From the NCBI RefSeq assembly GCF_001708965.1, contig NZ_LVJW01000006.1, forward strand, positions 1,529,970 through 1,593,969: DNA of 64,000 nt, given 5' to 3'. The notes under the pieces were generated by a model. That model made no database searches. It had not been told where the DNA came from and worked only from the letters and a program-made list of their open reading frames with translations. Within the stretch, counting starts at the first letter, position 1. Each line of letters opens with the position of its first letter. Of the stretch, positions 38,644 through 48,637 are shown piece after piece. Source of the DNA: Candidatus Thiodiazotropha endoloripes. Its GTDB lineage: Bacteria > Pseudomonadota > Gammaproteobacteria > Chromatiales > Chromatiaceae. The position numbers were made by a program, and so were the translations under genes.

Positions 38644-39540
38644 ATGATTGAGCTTACCCATCTGCGGATCGTTGCCGCGTTACAACAACATGGAACCCTG
38701 ACCAAGGCGGCCAATGCACTCTGCTTGAGTCAATCGGCGCTCTCTCATCAGATACGCTATCTGGAACAGAAACTGGGTGTTGAGATCTGGGTAAAAGAGG
38801 GGCGCAGATTGCGTCTGACCCGTGCAGGCAACCTGTTATTGGAGACGGCGGAAAAGGTTCTACCCTTAGTGCAGCAGAGTCAACGTACCTTGAAGGCCTA
38901 TGCGGATGGTCAAAAGGGTGTGTTGCGTCTCGGGGTGGAGTGTTATCCCTGTTATGAGTGGCTGACCGGGGTCATGGCCGCCTATCTGAAGTCCAATCCG
39001 CAAGTGGATGTGGACATATTTCAGCGATTCCGCTTCAGCGGTTTTGAGGGTGTGCTGAACTTTCATATCGATATGCTGATAACCCCCGACCGTGTCGATC
39101 ATCCAGGATTGCATTATGAGGCGCTGTTTGAGTATGAACTGAAATTGCTGGTACCTCAGACCCATCCACTGGCTGAAAAGGATTGGGTAACCCCGGAGCA
39201 GCTGGCTAAGGAAGTATTGATCACCTTCCCGGTCGATGAAGAGAGACTGGATGTGCTTAACGGTTTTCTCTGGCCTGCCGGAGTCAGGCCACAGCAGCAC
39301 AAACAGATCGAATCGATCGAGATCATGTTGCAACTGGTGGCTCTGTCGCGCGGGGTAACCGTGATTCCGGACTGGTTGATCGAGCGGGCCTGTGGCTCAT
39401 TGCCATTGAAGAGTTTGCGCTTGGGGCGCCAGGGCATGCAGCGCAAGCTCTATGCTGCCTATCGAACCGAGGATCAGCAGTTGAGTTATCAGCAGGCTTT
39501 CATAACTGTGGCGGGGAGTATGTCTCACATGGTGGTGTGA
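38644..39540 (+). CDS. metR: LysR-family regulator MetR
   Basis: A 298-aa LysR-type activator. The N-terminal helix-turn-helix (residues 1-60) reads [20 protein letters not shown] and [18 protein letters not shown]. The effector domain keeps MetR-type segments [15 protein letters not shown] and [15 protein letters not shown] and the RFRFSG region. E. coli MetR has 317 aa. It is divergent from metE, the usual arrangement, and should activate metE with homocysteine as co-inducer. Confidence 0.92.
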   Translation: MIELTHLRIVAALQQHGTLTKAANALCLSQSALSHQIRYLEQKLGVEIWVKEGRRLRLTRAGNLLLETAEKVLPLVQQSQRTLKAYADGQKGVLRLGVECYPCYEWLTGVMAAYLKSNPQVDVDIFQRFRFSGFEGVLNFHIDMLITPDRVDHPGLHYEALFEYELKLLVPQTHPLAEKDWVTPEQLAKEVLITFPVDEERLDVLNGFLWPAGVRPQQHKQIESIEIMLQLVALSRGVTVIPDWLIERACGSLPLKSLRLGRQGMQRKLYAAYRTEDQQLSYQQAFITVAGSMSHMVV

Positions 39541-39717
39541 CATTGGCGTGATTGGTATCGCTTAGAAGGAGATCGTTGCCTTAAACAAGTAAGGATATGA
39601 GTCCTTATATTTAGACAATATTCTTTTTTTTGATAATTAAGAACATCGATTTGTAAAGGCCTTTGAGAGACAGAAAGAGGGTTGCTCAACGAAGACTATC
39701 TACTGTGGATCAGTCAT

Positions 39718-39753
39718 AAAAAAACACCAGGAGAGTCTCAATCCCCTGGTGTT
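39718..39753 (-). terminator. Rho-independent terminator of the PEP-CTERM gene
   Basis: On the minus strand AACACCAGG...CCTGGTGTT is followed by seven Ts (39724-39718), 19 bp beyond the stop at 39772. Confidence 0.85.
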
Positions 39754-39771
39754 AATCAAATGGCACAGTTA

Positions 39772-40299
39772 TCAGGTTTTTTGCTTGGCGCGCCGGGCAA
39801 AACCCATGCCTACCAAACCAAGGCCAAGCAGCGAGAGTGTGGCAGGTTCCGGGACATTGCTGAATCTGACATTGGCATCCGATGCGATTCTGATGCTGTA
39901 GTCACCATAGCCGGACTGATCGCCGCCTCTGTTCACACCCCTGACAGCTTCACCGCGGGTCAGGTCGTAAGCGGAAATGGCTACGATATAGCTCCCTGCC
40001 TGTAATACCCGGTTGATCAATGAATTCAGATTGATCGGAAAGTTACGGTCGTCATTGTGGGCAATCCGGTCATTTCTGTTCAATGTACCGTCATTCTCGA
40101 AGAGAAAGATCTCTGTGTCGAAATCATCCGAGTTGACGGCAATTCTGGTTCTTGCAGCGGCATCCTGATCGAACAGTACATAAGAGACAGATCCAGGTCC
40201 CCCGTCCGTGATGGAGCCAGTGGTTCTGATCACATTTGCCTGACTATTCAAGGGCAGAAGTATCACTAAACAAGCCAGAAAAAAGAGTGATTTCTTCAT
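39772..40299 (-). CDS. PEP-CTERM sorting-domain protein
   Basis: A 175-aa secreted protein. Signal peptide 1-21 (MKKSLFFLACLVILLPLNSQA), a beta-rich body with Asp/Asn-rich turns (SDDFDTEIFLFENDG, NRNDRIAHNDDRN) like pre-peptidase C-terminal folds, then the sorting tail VPEPATLSLLGLGLVG with the hydrophobic helix and the basic end RRAKQK. Such tails are cleaved by exosortase on the way to the cell surface or biofilm matrix. AGGA lies 8 nt before the ATG. No exosortase is in the window; a PEP-CTERM-associated acyltransferase lies at 57.7-58.5 kb. Confidence 0.92.
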   Translation of the reverse strand: MKKSLFFLACLVILLPLNSQANVIRTTGSITDGGPGSVSYVLFDQDAAARTRIAVNSDDFDTEIFLFENDGTLNRNDRIAHNDDRNFPINLNSLINRVLQAGSYIVAISAYDLTRGEAVRGVNRGGDQSGYGDYSIRIASDANVRFSNVPEPATLSLLGLGLVGMGFARRAKQKT

Positions 40300-40636
40300 C
40301 GTTATATCCTTATGGATAGTTGTTAAATAAGCGCATTTAAATTAAGTGTTTCAGGATCAACTCCTGTACGGATTTGATTAGTGCATGATTGATGCCAGAA
40401 ATTTTTTTGTTTCGGAATAACAACCGGTTATGTATTTTGATCTGGGATGGCAAGGTAAAATTACCAATGGTCTGTAAAAAAATTCGACACTGTTGTAATA
40501 ATCGGCATGGGGATCGCCGGGTGCTCAACAGGCCTGAGATGATTGTTATGAAGGATGTCGAAGAGGTGCTGTCCAGTTTCTTGCCGCTGGTTGTAATGGA
40601 TTGATGTTATTTTTTCTGGCTTGCTGGGCTCGACCG
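40300..40636. other. 337-bp gap
   Basis: AT-rich sequence with a 71-codon plus-strand frame (40389-40604) of doubtful coding value (basic, Cys-containing, no domain). It presumably carries the PEP-CTERM promoter on the minus strand near 40310-40350. Confidence 0.4.
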
Positions 40637-41440
40637 CTACTTCAATGAGTAGTAGTTGAAATTGTCCTTGCCTACCTGATGATAGCCGCTGCGTCGCTGG
40701 ATCTTTCCCGCCAGAAGATTACCGTCTATGGTATTCAGCCGTGGTGTGAATGGGTTGCCAGGGTCGACCTTTTCGATGAGGAAATGGTGCTGGCGGGTGG
40801 CGACGGCGCCGATGTCTGCCAGTTTGATCGCCTGGACGAACTGTGTGCTCCAGCTGTTCAAACCAATGTTACCGACCGGGGCACCGATATTCAGGTTCCA
40901 CCTGACGGTTGTTATGCCCGCTTTTCGATAACAGTAGACACAGAAAATCCCACACCAGCTCTTTTTCTGACCACTGATAAAAGGCTGTGGACTCCATACC
41001 TTACTGAAAGGATCTTTGAAGTTATCATCCTGCAGGGTGACATTCGCGGCTTCCTTAAAGATGGTTTTAACAATATCGATACCTTTCGGTCTGCCACCGA
41101 TAAGCTGTGTAAAGTCGACTGTGCCGACAAGTTTTCCCGCTTCCATCAGGACCCTTTTGCGAATCTCCTTGTGCTTGTCTTTATCGGTTGGCGGTGTATC
41201 GACGATGTTTTTCAGGAAGGCAATCAGCTTTTCCCAGGTCTTTGGACCGATAATGCCGTCAGCAGCCAGTTGATTGCTACGTTGGAATTGTTCGGCTCTG
41301 GCGGTTGATTTGGCGCCAAAGATTCCATCAGGGATCAATTCCGGCTTGGTTGAAACAGCGCGATTCAGGCTTTGCTGAACCTGCACCACATCATCGCCCC
41401 TCGAGCCATACTTGATCAGCCTTTTCAGTGTGGGTTCCAT
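40637..41440 (-). CDS. Peptidoglycan-binding protein with CHAP-like amidase domain
   Basis: A 267-aa protein without signal peptide. Residues 1-75 are a PG_binding_1 domain (LIKYGSRGDDVVQVQQSLN ... PDGIFGAKSTARAEQFQRSN ... DGIIGPKTWEKL). Residues 110-265 resemble a papain-like NlpC/CHAP hydrolase: nucleophile in SWCGIFCVYCYRKAG and the His in RQHHFLIEKV, with a later Asn/Asp (LNTIDGN). GGAG lies 6 nt before ATG 41440; the frame's upstream extension lacks a ribosome site. A cell-wall hydrolase without a secretion signal suggests export by another route, such as a type VI effector, or a phage remnant, but no such neighbours are seen. Confidence 0.8.
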   Translation of the reverse strand: MEPTLKRLIKYGSRGDDVVQVQQSLNRAVSTKPELIPDGIFGAKSTARAEQFQRSNQLAADGIIGPKTWEKLIAFLKNIVDTPPTDKDKHKEIRKRVLMEAGKLVGTVDFTQLIGGRPKGIDIVKTIFKEAANVTLQDDNFKDPFSKVWSPQPFISGQKKSWCGIFCVYCYRKAGITTVRWNLNIGAPVGNIGLNSWSTQFVQAIKLADIGAVATRQHHFLIEKVDPGNPFTPRLNTIDGNLLAGKIQRRSGYHQVGKDNFNYYSLK

Positions 41441-41663
41441 CAGTCTCTCCGAGGCAACAAATAGGGATATTTCGAAAGTATAGAAGGGGGTTGCTGTGTT
41501 TGCAGTAACATTATTTTGTGGGTGGTTTTTTAAGTCACCAAGGAAGCGGTCGATCAACATTGACAAAGTGAAACTTAGTTAACTTACCCAGAGCGGTGTT
41601 AATTATCGAAGAAGAGTCGCTTATGCTGCCTGTTCCAAAGCGTATGCAGAGAGAGGAGTAGAG

Positions 41664-42074
41664 ATGTTTCATCCAATAGAAATTCCATTTGGTTGTGTCA
41701 TGTTATTCAATGTGGTTGATCTCAAGCCCGGCGTCACTGTTGAGGATGTGGAACTGCTGCTTGGGGAGATGTGCAATGTGGTAAAAAATAACTATGGCGA
41801 TGATAACGGTGGATTCATAGGTGGCCAGGTCTATCGCAATGCCGGTTTTATCTCTGAAGAGGGAAGTGTCGGTTCGGATGACAGCCATAAGAACAAACGG
41901 GTCAATCAGAACATGGGTGATATTGTGATTGTCACTTTCTGGCAATCTTTCGAACAGCACGAACGCTCCCATGCTGATCAATTGTTCAAAGAGAAGTTCT
42001 CTGCCCTGGCCGATTTTTGTGACGATACCTATGAAGTGGGTTATGAGATGTTGTGGCAGGGCGTACCGGAGTGA
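41664..42074 (+). CDS. Hypothetical protein (possible dimeric alpha/beta barrel)
   Basis: A 136-aa acidic protein with a good ribosome site (GAGAGGAGTAGAG before the ATG). The order strand (FGCVMLFNVVDL), helix (VEDVELLLGEMCNVVKNN), strand (FIGGQVYRN), strand (GDIVIVTFWQSFEQHERSH) and final helix (KFSALADFCDD) resembles ABM/Dabb-type dimeric alpha-beta barrels, but no family signature was recognised. It is not secreted. It precedes the Pro/Gly-repeat gene by 70 bp. Confidence 0.7.
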   Translation: MFHPIEIPFGCVMLFNVVDLKPGVTVEDVELLLGEMCNVVKNNYGDDNGGFIGGQVYRNAGFISEEGSVGSDDSHKNKRVNQNMGDIVIVTFWQSFEQHERSHADQLFKEKFSALADFCDDTYEVGYEMLWQGVPE

Positions 42075-42144
42075 ATACGAGTGCCTGAGAAACTATCGTC
42101 TATGCTTTGACTTGGAAAAGCTATTTAAGGATAGGGGATATAGA

Positions 42145-42516
42145 GTGATCAGGTATGACAAAACGTTTGCAGTGGCGGTTGTGTTTGTCTTTTCAGCCTC
42201 CTCGGGTTTGGCAAAGGATTTGGATAATAATCCCCCTGGCCCGGTAGGTGGGCCAGGCACCAATTGGGAGAATCCTCCGGGTCCAGAGGGTGGGCCGGGT
42301 GCCTCTCCTGATCGCCGTTACCCCTATCGATCGAACCCACCTGGACCGATAGGCGGCCCCGGATCCAACTGGTACTACAAACGTGCCTATCCCCGCTATC
42401 GTTACGATCGTGACAACAATCCTCCCGGGCCCAGGGGTGGGTCAGGCACCAATTGGGAGAATCCACCCGGTCCACGGGGAGGTCCCGGGGCATCGCCAAA
42501 CCGTCGATACCGTTAA
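42145..42516 (+). CDS. Secreted Pro/Gly-rich repeat protein (NPPGPxGGPG repeats)
   Basis: A 123-aa protein starting at a GTG with AGGGGA upstream. Residues 1-22 form a signal peptide (MIRYDKTFAVAVVFVFSASSGLA). The rest consists of five NPPGPxGGxG motifs, with spacers such as TNWE, ASPDRRYPYRS and SNWYYKRAYPRYRYDRDN. The 42220-42320 block (two motifs) is duplicated at 42410-42505. The protein is rich in Pro, Gly, Arg and Tyr, lacks Cys and is predicted disordered. Function unknown; a surface or matrix polymer or polyproline-type ligand are possible. Confidence 0.72.
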   Translation: MIRYDKTFAVAVVFVFSASSGLAKDLDNNPPGPVGGPGTNWENPPGPEGGPGASPDRRYPYRSNPPGPIGGPGSNWYYKRAYPRYRYDRDNNPPGPRGGSGTNWENPPGPRGGPGASPNRRYR

Positions 42517-42771
42517 GACCACGTAGTCGACAGGTTTTCAGTCGAAGCCGTGGTAGCTTCCTGTCTTGATGGTTGGGACATTGATAATCTATTTTTTGTT
42601 TTATTTTTGACCTTTGATTGCCAGCCGTTGGTTTCATAAAGGCAAGCTCCGTTTTTGCTGTCATGAATCGGATTGGAGTTTGATTGATAAATAACAATGC
42701 TCAGGAGTTTTTTAGAGGATAGTGTTGATAGGCGATAGCTTTACTTCTGTATTGTTTATGAGAGGGAATCA

Positions 42772-43212
42772 ATGAGAAAAATTACTGTTTTGTTACTGGT
42801 CGTTCTGCTTTTTACAGTCTCTGGCGTAACGGCTGAAACCATGGGTGGTAAAGGTCAGTTCATGAAATATATGGCACATGTCAACCCCGTGCCCAACTAT
42901 GTCTCTTTTATTAGTAAAAACTCCCAGGAGCTGAAACTCAGTGATGTTCAGATGGCGCAGGTCATGGAGTGGAAGGAGCAAAACCGTACAAAGATGCATG
43001 GTATGGTGATGTCAATCATCGAAGGCGAAAAGAAGATGGCCCAGGCATCGCTGGATGGGGTCAGTGCGGATGAGATCAACAGTATGGCCGAAACGGTAAG
43101 TAAAGCCCGTATGCAGATCATTGTCGGTAAAACCCGTTGCCGTGATCGGATGATGGAAATCCTCGATGATGCGCAGTGGGATAAGTTGACCGCCATGGTG
43201 GCCGCGAAATAA
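42772..43212 (+). CDS. Spy/CpxP-like periplasmic protein
   Basis: A 146-aa exported helical protein: signal peptide MRKITVLLLVVLLFTVSGVTA, then a four-helix-like body with LKLSDVQMAQVMEWKEQNRTKMH, a variant of the LTxxQ motif of Spy/CpxP, and ILDDAQWDKLTAM near the end. Methionine-rich (MGGKGQFMKYM, MHGMVMS), which may point to metal contact. Members act as chaperones or metal-stress sensors. A strong terminator follows. Confidence 0.75.
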   Translation: MRKITVLLLVVLLFTVSGVTAETMGGKGQFMKYMAHVNPVPNYVSFISKNSQELKLSDVQMAQVMEWKEQNRTKMHGMVMSIIEGEKKMAQASLDGVSADEINSMAETVSKARMQIIVGKTRCRDRMMEILDDAQWDKLTAMVAAK

Positions 43213-43232
43213 GACCTTTAACAATGAGATTG

Positions 43233-43261
43233 AAAAGGCAGCCAAAGCGCTGCCTTTTTTA
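43233..43261 (+). terminator. Rho-independent terminator
   Basis: AAAAGGCAGC-caaagc-GCTGCCTTTT with a T-run to 43260. Confidence 0.93.
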
Positions 43262-43407
43262 TTGCGGGTGTATGGAAACGAACAGGCGGGCCACTATTCT
43301 CAGGAATGGATTGAAATGAAGTCGTATGCGTTTTCGTCGTTGTATACGGTGAGTAGTATTGGTCGCGAATAGATGCCATACATCCCATAGGTTCGAAAAT
43401 ATTAATA

Positions 43408-44103
43408 TCAGATTTCAGGAGAGATCATTTTCAGCAGTTCCCGAATATGCCCAATACGACCTTTGGACCCTTTCCCTCTTCTATTGAGCTCCTGGGTATC
43501 GCTCGCATCGAGAAAATAGGTCACCAGCAGGCTGTCGATGTTACAGGCTTCGGCGCCCATGTGTTCCTCGCTGCTGCCATCGCCGATGAACAGTGCCGCA
43601 TCGGCCGAGATTGTCATTTCGGCCAAGGCCATACAATAGATTTCCGGGTCCGGTTTCTGCACTCCCTGCTGACAGCTGAAGTGGACGCTGGTGAACAGGG
43701 GTGCAAGGGGGGACTCAGGCCAGGCTCTTACCTCACCAGTGGATGCATTCGAGATCAGCCCCAGAATGAATCCCTGTTGCTTCAAGTTCTGCAGAATCGA
43801 CAGGATCCCGGGTTCGATTTCGAGCAAGGCGGTATCGAAACGTAACTGTCGCGCCTCGGCAGCCTGACGGACTTTGTGGAGTGGGATTGATGGATCGAGA
43901 CTGTGGGCAATGCGTCTGACGGTCTCCAGATGATCGGTTCGAGTGACAATGTCATGGTGCTTCCCGAAACAGGCCTGATTCCAGGCTTTGCGATCCAATC
44001 CGAGTATGTCTGCGGTATATTGCCCTTGCCCCTTTGCCGCCTTGGAGACGCTCAGCAGTGTGCCGAACAGGTCAAACAGGATTGCTTTGTAGGTGGTTTT
44101 CAT
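43408..44103 (-). CDS. HAD-superfamily hydrolase
   Basis: A 231-aa haloacid-dehalogenase-like hydrolase. Motif I is FDLFGTLL (nucleophile Asp, but the second Asp of DxD is Phe-Gly: D-L-F, as in some dehalogenase-type members), motif II is LISNAS, motif III is QKPDPEIY with Lys, motif IV is FIGDGSSEEHMGA. An alpha-helical cap lies between about residues 20 and 90. The D-x-F variant suggests altered acid/base chemistry relative to phosphatases. Stand-alone gene, convergent with the Spy-like gene. Confidence 0.83.
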   Translation of the reverse strand: MKTTYKAILFDLFGTLLSVSKAAKGQGQYTADILGLDRKAWNQACFGKHHDIVTRTDHLETVRRIAHSLDPSIPLHKVRQAAEARQLRFDTALLEIEPGILSILQNLKQQGFILGLISNASTGEVRAWPESPLAPLFTSVHFSCQQGVQKPDPEIYCMALAEMTISADAALFIGDGSSEEHMGAEACNIDSLLVTYFLDASDTQELNRRGKGSKGRIGHIRELLKMISPEI

Positions 44104-44366
44104 ATTCAGGGCACAGAATTGTGAAGGATCTTTGGCGAGTGGTCTATTTTACCTACAAGCGATGATGGAAAACATGGATTGTGCCGAATCTGTCGGTGAT
44201 TGAGTAGTCACTCCAAGACTTGCTGATTGTCAGATTGAAGAGGTTTAAAGCCTGTCGCTGGTAACTCATGGCGAGTGGGGGAGAGTGCCAAACTGCGTAC
44301 AGTGTAGGTATATTGTCGGTGCTGGTTGTGAGATCTTATCGACTCTAGAAGTGAAAGGAGAATGAT

Positions 44367-45743
44367 ATGTCGGTCAGTGTGTTCGATCTTTTCAAAATCG
44401 GCATCGGACCATCGAGTTCCCATACGGTAGGACCGATGCTGGCCGCAAAACGCTTTATCGAGCAGCTCGATGAGGCCGGTCTGTTGGCCGGCACAAGCAG
44501 GCTTAAGATCGAGCTCTACGGTTCACTCGGTGCAACCGGTAAGGGGCATGGTACGGATAAGGCGGTGATCCTCGGGTTACAGGGTGAGACACCTGAAGAG
44601 GTTGAAGTGGACGCGATCTCGTTGCGCATGGATCGGGTACGGGTGGAGCGGCAGATCAAGCTCCATGGAGGGCAGGTGATCGAGCTGGACCCCGATCGGG
44701 ATATGGTCTTCTATCGCCGCAAACAGCTGGGTCTGCATCCCAACGGGATGCTGTTCACTGCATTGGATGAGGCGGGAGAACCTGTGAAGCGTGGTGAGTT
44801 CTACTCGGTTGGTGGCGGATTCGTGGTACAGACCGATGAGCAGGGCGAACCGCAGATTGTCGAGCAGCAGACTGAACTGAAATATCCTTTCAAAAGCGGA
44901 AGGGAGTTACTCGATCAGTGTGAGGCCAACGGCCTCTCCATCAGTCAGTTGATGCTTGAAAATGAGTTGGCCTGGCGGGATAAAACAGAGATCAACCAGC
45001 AGCTTTTGAGAATCTGGCATGTGATGCAGCGTTGTGTCGAGAAGGGGTGTGAAACGGAGGGTCTCTTGCCGGGCGGCCTTAAGGTCAAGCGCAGAGCACC
45101 AAGACTTTTCCGGCAACTGAGCAACGATGCCGAGCTGAGTACCGTACCCCTGGGCACCATGGACTGGGTCAACCTGTTCGCGCTGGCGGTGAATGAAGAG
45201 AATGCCGCCGGTGGCCGAGTCGTCACCGCGCCAACCAATGGGGCGGCTGGAATCATCCCATCGGTACTGCACTACTACTGGCGATACTCTCCGGGTGCCA
45301 ATGAAGAGGGTGTTGTGCGTTTTCTGTTATGTGCCGGCGCGATCGGCATTCTCTACAAGGAGAACGCCTCGATATCCGGTGCCGAGGTGGGTTGTCAGGG
45401 AGAAGTGGGCTCGGCCTGCTCAATGGCGGCCGGGGCGTTGACCGAAGTTCTGGGAGGCACCCCCCAGCAGGTTGAGAATGCAGCCGAGATCGGAATGGAA
45501 CACAATCTGGGCCTGACCTGTGATCCGGTGGGCGGATTGGTGCAGGTGCCGTGTATCGAACGTAATGCCATGGGTGCAGTGAAAGCGATCAATGCAGCCC
45601 GTATGGCATTGAGAGGGGATGGTTCCCATTTCGTCTCCCTCGACAAGGTGATCAAGACCATGCAGGAGACCGGTGCCGATATGCAGACCAAATATAAAGA
45701 GACCTCACGTGGAGGTCTGGCGGTGAATCTGGTTGAGTGTTGA
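44367..45743 (+). CDS. sdaA: L-serine ammonia-lyase
   Basis: A 458-aa single-chain iron-sulfur L-serine dehydratase, converting serine to pyruvate and ammonia. The N-terminal beta domain starts [19 protein letters not shown], the signature of the family. In the alpha domain the 4Fe-4S ligands lie in [13 protein letters not shown] and LTCDPVGG, with [10 protein letters not shown] following. Length matches E. coli SdaA (454 aa). AAAGGAGAATGAT precedes the ATG. No regulatory signal seen in the 263-bp upstream gap. Confidence 0.96.
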   Translation: MSVSVFDLFKIGIGPSSSHTVGPMLAAKRFIEQLDEAGLLAGTSRLKIELYGSLGATGKGHGTDKAVILGLQGETPEEVEVDAISLRMDRVRVERQIKLHGGQVIELDPDRDMVFYRRKQLGLHPNGMLFTALDEAGEPVKRGEFYSVGGGFVVQTDEQGEPQIVEQQTELKYPFKSGRELLDQCEANGLSISQLMLENELAWRDKTEINQQLLRIWHVMQRCVEKGCETEGLLPGGLKVKRRAPRLFRQLSNDAELSTVPLGTMDWVNLFALAVNEENAAGGRVVTAPTNGAAGIIPSVLHYYWRYSPGANEEGVVRFLLCAGAIGILYKENASISGAEVGCQGEVGSACSMAAGALTEVLGGTPQQVENAAEIGMEHNLGLTCDPVGGLVQVPCIERNAMGAVKAINAARMALRGDGSHFVSLDKVIKTMQETGADMQTKYKETSRGGLAVNLVEC

Positions 45744-45875
45744 TCGGCATGGAGAGACAACAGTCGGATGGTGCAACAGGGGTTGGTTGAAATCTGATTT
45801 TGCTTGGTACAGCTAAGGGATTAGAATCAATGGTCATGCTGCCGGGGCCGCAGATGTTTAGGAGAAGGATGCACC

Positions 45876-46631
45876 ATGACCATTGCCAATGATGATGAAA
45901 CATTTTTATCCTGGGAGGATGCCTGCCGTTTTGTTGGTGATGAAAAAATTCTGCGTGAGATCGAGGAACTCTATCTTCATTTTGCCGGGTTTGCCTCGGT
46001 CGAGGTAGAGGAGCGTTCTTACGAGAGGGTCTATGTGGATGGCCATCTCAGACTCTATCCAACGGATGTCAATGAACTGAAACGGGGCTTGCCGGTGACC
46101 TGCAGCAGCGCACTGATCGATCACCACATGAGTATCAACGGGGTTGTCAGAGAAGAGCTGTTTCAGAAATTTTTGGTATTTGATGATGAGTTGCTCATCG
46201 GCCTTTCTGTCAACAAGGGTAGTAGTGCCTACAATTACCCTTCGGATATCAGTTTTTATCATGAAGATCTGCACCAAATATGCGACAGGTTCGGCATCAA
46301 GCCAGGTGTTCCGGTCGATCCGTCACCAGACACTCAATCGCTGACTCCTCCCTCCGAAAGTCAACCGCTGATTCCATCCTCTGACAGTCTACCTTTGGAA
46401 ACCTCCGAAAACTCCCTCGATGAGTTGAATCTGATTGGCGCACTGGCCTGCATGCTGGCGATGAACAGTGATCTTGAAGAGTCACTGCGTGATGGTCAGC
46501 ATATCTCCGAAATCATCATTGACGATCTGTTTACCATGCTGGATGGTCTGGGCGTCGATGTGGACGGCAAAAAGAAATTTCTCTATGAGCGCCTGATATC
46601 AAAGGGTGTCAAATCGATCCTGGAAGAGTAG
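45876..46631 (+). CDS. Hypothetical protein with linker-separated domains
   Basis: A 251-aa protein with no recognised family. N-terminal part (1-145) is acidic alpha/beta (SWEDACRFVGDEKILREIEELY, YERVYVDGHLRLYPTDVNELKRG); a Ser/Pro-rich linker follows (about 150-185, PSPDTQSLTPPSESQPLIPS); the C-terminal part (188-250) is helical. No signal peptide. AGGAGAAGGA precedes the ATG. Followed by a weak terminator hairpin. Confidence 0.75.
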   Translation: MTIANDDETFLSWEDACRFVGDEKILREIEELYLHFAGFASVEVEERSYERVYVDGHLRLYPTDVNELKRGLPVTCSSALIDHHMSINGVVREELFQKFLVFDDELLIGLSVNKGSSAYNYPSDISFYHEDLHQICDRFGIKPGVPVDPSPDTQSLTPPSESQPLIPSSDSLPLETSENSLDELNLIGALACMLAMNSDLEESLRDGQHISEIIIDDLFTMLDGLGVDVDGKKKFLYERLISKGVKSILEE

Positions 46632-46679
46632 CTCGATTCATCGCTTGAGCCTGCAGCCCCGGCGCTTGTGTAACCCTTA

Positions 46680-46703
46680 ACCTATTAGGGTATAGGCTTT
46701 TTT
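46680..46703 (+). terminator. Probable terminator before the suf region
   Basis: CCTAT-tagggt-ATAGG followed by C and six Ts (46698-46703). Confidence 0.5.
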
Positions 46704-46819
46704 ATCGACTGGCTTAGGTCGTTCTATGCTGTTGATAATTAAGTGAATATCTAGACTTATATGTAACTGGTCCCACTATTCCCCTGAAATTGGATTGTGT
46801 TTTGCACTTGCAAACCATA

Positions 46820-46844
46820 ATACCTGACTATATTACTAAGTTAT
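46820..46844 (+). promoter_or_regulatory. IscR type-1-like binding site upstream of suf
   Basis: The 25-bp stretch starting ATACCTGACTATATTACT matches the published IscR type-1 consensus (ATASYYGACTRWWWYAGTCRRSTAT) at 22 of 25 positions by hand alignment. It sits 43 bp before the small membrane ORF and about 280 bp before sufB, in the only large non-coding region upstream of suf. It implies that an IscR-like 2Fe-2S repressor encoded elsewhere regulates the operon. Confidence 0.6.
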
Positions 46845-46886
46845 TACTTTGATCGCCTTGTTTTTGAAAGGCTGGGATGTGTTTGG

Positions 46887-47114
46887 ATGGTTACTCTCTT
46901 ACCTCTCTTTTCTGTCCGCTGTTGTGGTGGGCCGGTGGTTTTCTTAACCCTTCTCAGTATCGGCTTCGGCCTGCTGTTTCTGCTGCTTTCCGCTACAGAG
47001 TTGGCAGTGGTTTTCATGCTGGCCGGTAGCGTTGCGACTCTATCCTGTCTCTACCTCGGCAGCAGGCGCTGTGGAGCTATCTGTACCACCCGTTCTCTTC
47101 ACAGTCAGCATTAA
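46887..47114 (+). CDS. Small hydrophobic ORF upstream of sufB
   Basis: A 75-aa frame with two hydrophobic segments (VVFLTLLSIGFGLLFLLLSA, VVFMLAGSVATLSCLYL) and Cys pairs (RCCGG, RRCGAIC). It ends 13 bp before sufB. A GGGATG-like site is about 9 nt upstream. It might be a membrane peptide of the suf transcript or a non-coding leader; another frame opens at ATG 46877. Confidence 0.4.
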   Translation: MVTLLPLFSVRCCGGPVVFLTLLSIGFGLLFLLLSATELAVVFMLAGSVATLSCLYLGSRRCGAICTTRSLHSQH

Positions 47115-47126
47115 AGGAGTCGATAA

Positions 47127-48572
47127 ATGGGCCAGACAAACAGCGAAATGGAGGCATTGATTGCGGGTGAATATGCCCAGGGTTTCGTCACTCAGATTGA
47201 TTCGGACACCTTTCCACCTGGTCTGAATGAAGCGGTGGTAGGTGCCATTTCAGAGCGTAAGGGGGAGCCCGATTGGATGTTGCAAAAACGTCTCGAAGCC
47301 TACCGGCACTGGTTGACAATGGATCAACCCGATTGGGCAGTGATCAACCATCCGCCAATCGATTTTCAGCAGATCTCATACTACTCCTCGCCGAAGCAGT
47401 CTCCGAAGCTTGAGAGTCTGGATCAAGTCGATCCGGAAATTCTTGCCACCTATGAAAAGCTCGGAATCTCGATCGACGAGCAAAAGGCGTTGGCCGGCGT
47501 AGCTGTGGATGCGGTGTTCGACAGTGTCTCCGTGGCTACCACCTTTCGAGAGACGCTCGCTGAAGCGGGTGTGATTTTCTGCGCAATCTCCGAAGCGTTA
47601 CGGGATTATCCGGAACTGGTGCGTCAATATATGGGCTCTGTCGTGCCCCATAAGGATAACTTTTTCGCCGCACTCAATAGCGCCGTGTTCAGTGATGGAA
47701 CCTTTGTCTATGTACCAAAAGGGGTGAAATGCCCGATGGAGCTCTCCACCTATTTTCGCATCAATGAAGCGAAAACCGGTCAGTTCGAACGTACCCTGAT
47801 CATTGCAGAAGCGGGTAGTGAGGTGAGTTATCTGGAGGGCTGTACTGCGCCGATGCGGGATGAGAACCAACTCCATGCTGCGGTCGTTGAACTGGTGGCG
47901 ATGGAGGATGCAAAGATCAAGTATTCAACCGTGCAGAACTGGTACCCGGGGGATCTGGAGGGCAAGGGGGGAATCTACAACTTTGTCACCAAACGGGGAG
48001 ATTGCCGCGGGGATCGGTCGCACATCTCCTGGACACAGGTTGAGACAGGATCCGCGGTCACCTGGAAATATCCCAGTTGCATTCTGCGTGGCCGGGATAG
48101 CGTGGGTGAGTTTTACTCGGTTGCTGTAACCAAGGGTTATCAACAGGCCGATACCGGCACCAAGATGATTCATATCGGTGAAAACAGCCGTAGCACGATT
48201 GTCTCCAAGGGTATCTCCGCGATGCAGGGCAGTAACGCCTATCGAGGTCTGGTGAGAGTTGCCGGTAAAGCGGAGAACGCGCGTAACCACACCCGTTGTG
48301 ACTCTCTGTTGATCGGTGACCGCTGCGCCGCCCACACCTTTCCCTATATCGAGGTGAAGAATCCAACCGCCAAGGTGGAACATGAAGCCACCACCTCCAA
48401 GGTCAGTGAGGACCAGCTCTTCTATTGTCGGCAAAGAGGACTCACGGAAGAGGATGCGGTGTCGATGATCATCAACGGATTCTGTAAAGAGGTCTTCCAG
48501 GAATTGCCGATGGAGTTTGCAGTCGAGGCTCAGAAACTGCTCGCCGTGAGTCTCGAAGGGGCGGTCGGTTAG
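47127..48572 (+). CDS. sufB: Fe-S cluster scaffold SufB
   Basis: A 481-aa subunit of the SufBC2D scaffold that builds Fe-S clusters. Family segments: [50 protein letters not shown] and the C-terminal [25 protein letters not shown], which includes the conserved Cys used in cluster assembly. First clear gene of the operon; AAAGGAG precedes the ATG. Spaced 65 bp from sufC. Confidence 0.97.
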   Translation: MGQTNSEMEALIAGEYAQGFVTQIDSDTFPPGLNEAVVGAISERKGEPDWMLQKRLEAYRHWLTMDQPDWAVINHPPIDFQQISYYSSPKQSPKLESLDQVDPEILATYEKLGISIDEQKALAGVAVDAVFDSVSVATTFRETLAEAGVIFCAISEALRDYPELVRQYMGSVVPHKDNFFAALNSAVFSDGTFVYVPKGVKCPMELSTYFRINEAKTGQFERTLIIAEAGSEVSYLEGCTAPMRDENQLHAAVVELVAMEDAKIKYSTVQNWYPGDLEGKGGIYNFVTKRGDCRGDRSHISWTQVETGSAVTWKYPSCILRGRDSVGEFYSVAVTKGYQQADTGTKMIHIGENSRSTIVSKGISAMQGSNAYRGLVRVAGKAENARNHTRCDSLLIGDRCAAHTFPYIEVKNPTAKVEHEATTSKVSEDQLFYCRQRGLTEEDAVSMIINGFCKEVFQELPMEFAVEAQKLLAVSLEGAVG

Positions 48573-48637
48573 CTTGGTAACGGAATCATCAGAGCTGTGG
48601 ATGATGCGATTCTCTACAGTATTTATGAGGTAATGAG

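Noticed and set aside
46877-47029. Alternative frame from ATG 46877 upstream of sufB
   Set aside because: Although AAAGG precedes it, its translation is Trp/Pro/Arg-rich with no domain, and it ends well before sufB; the frame from 46887 is more protein-like.
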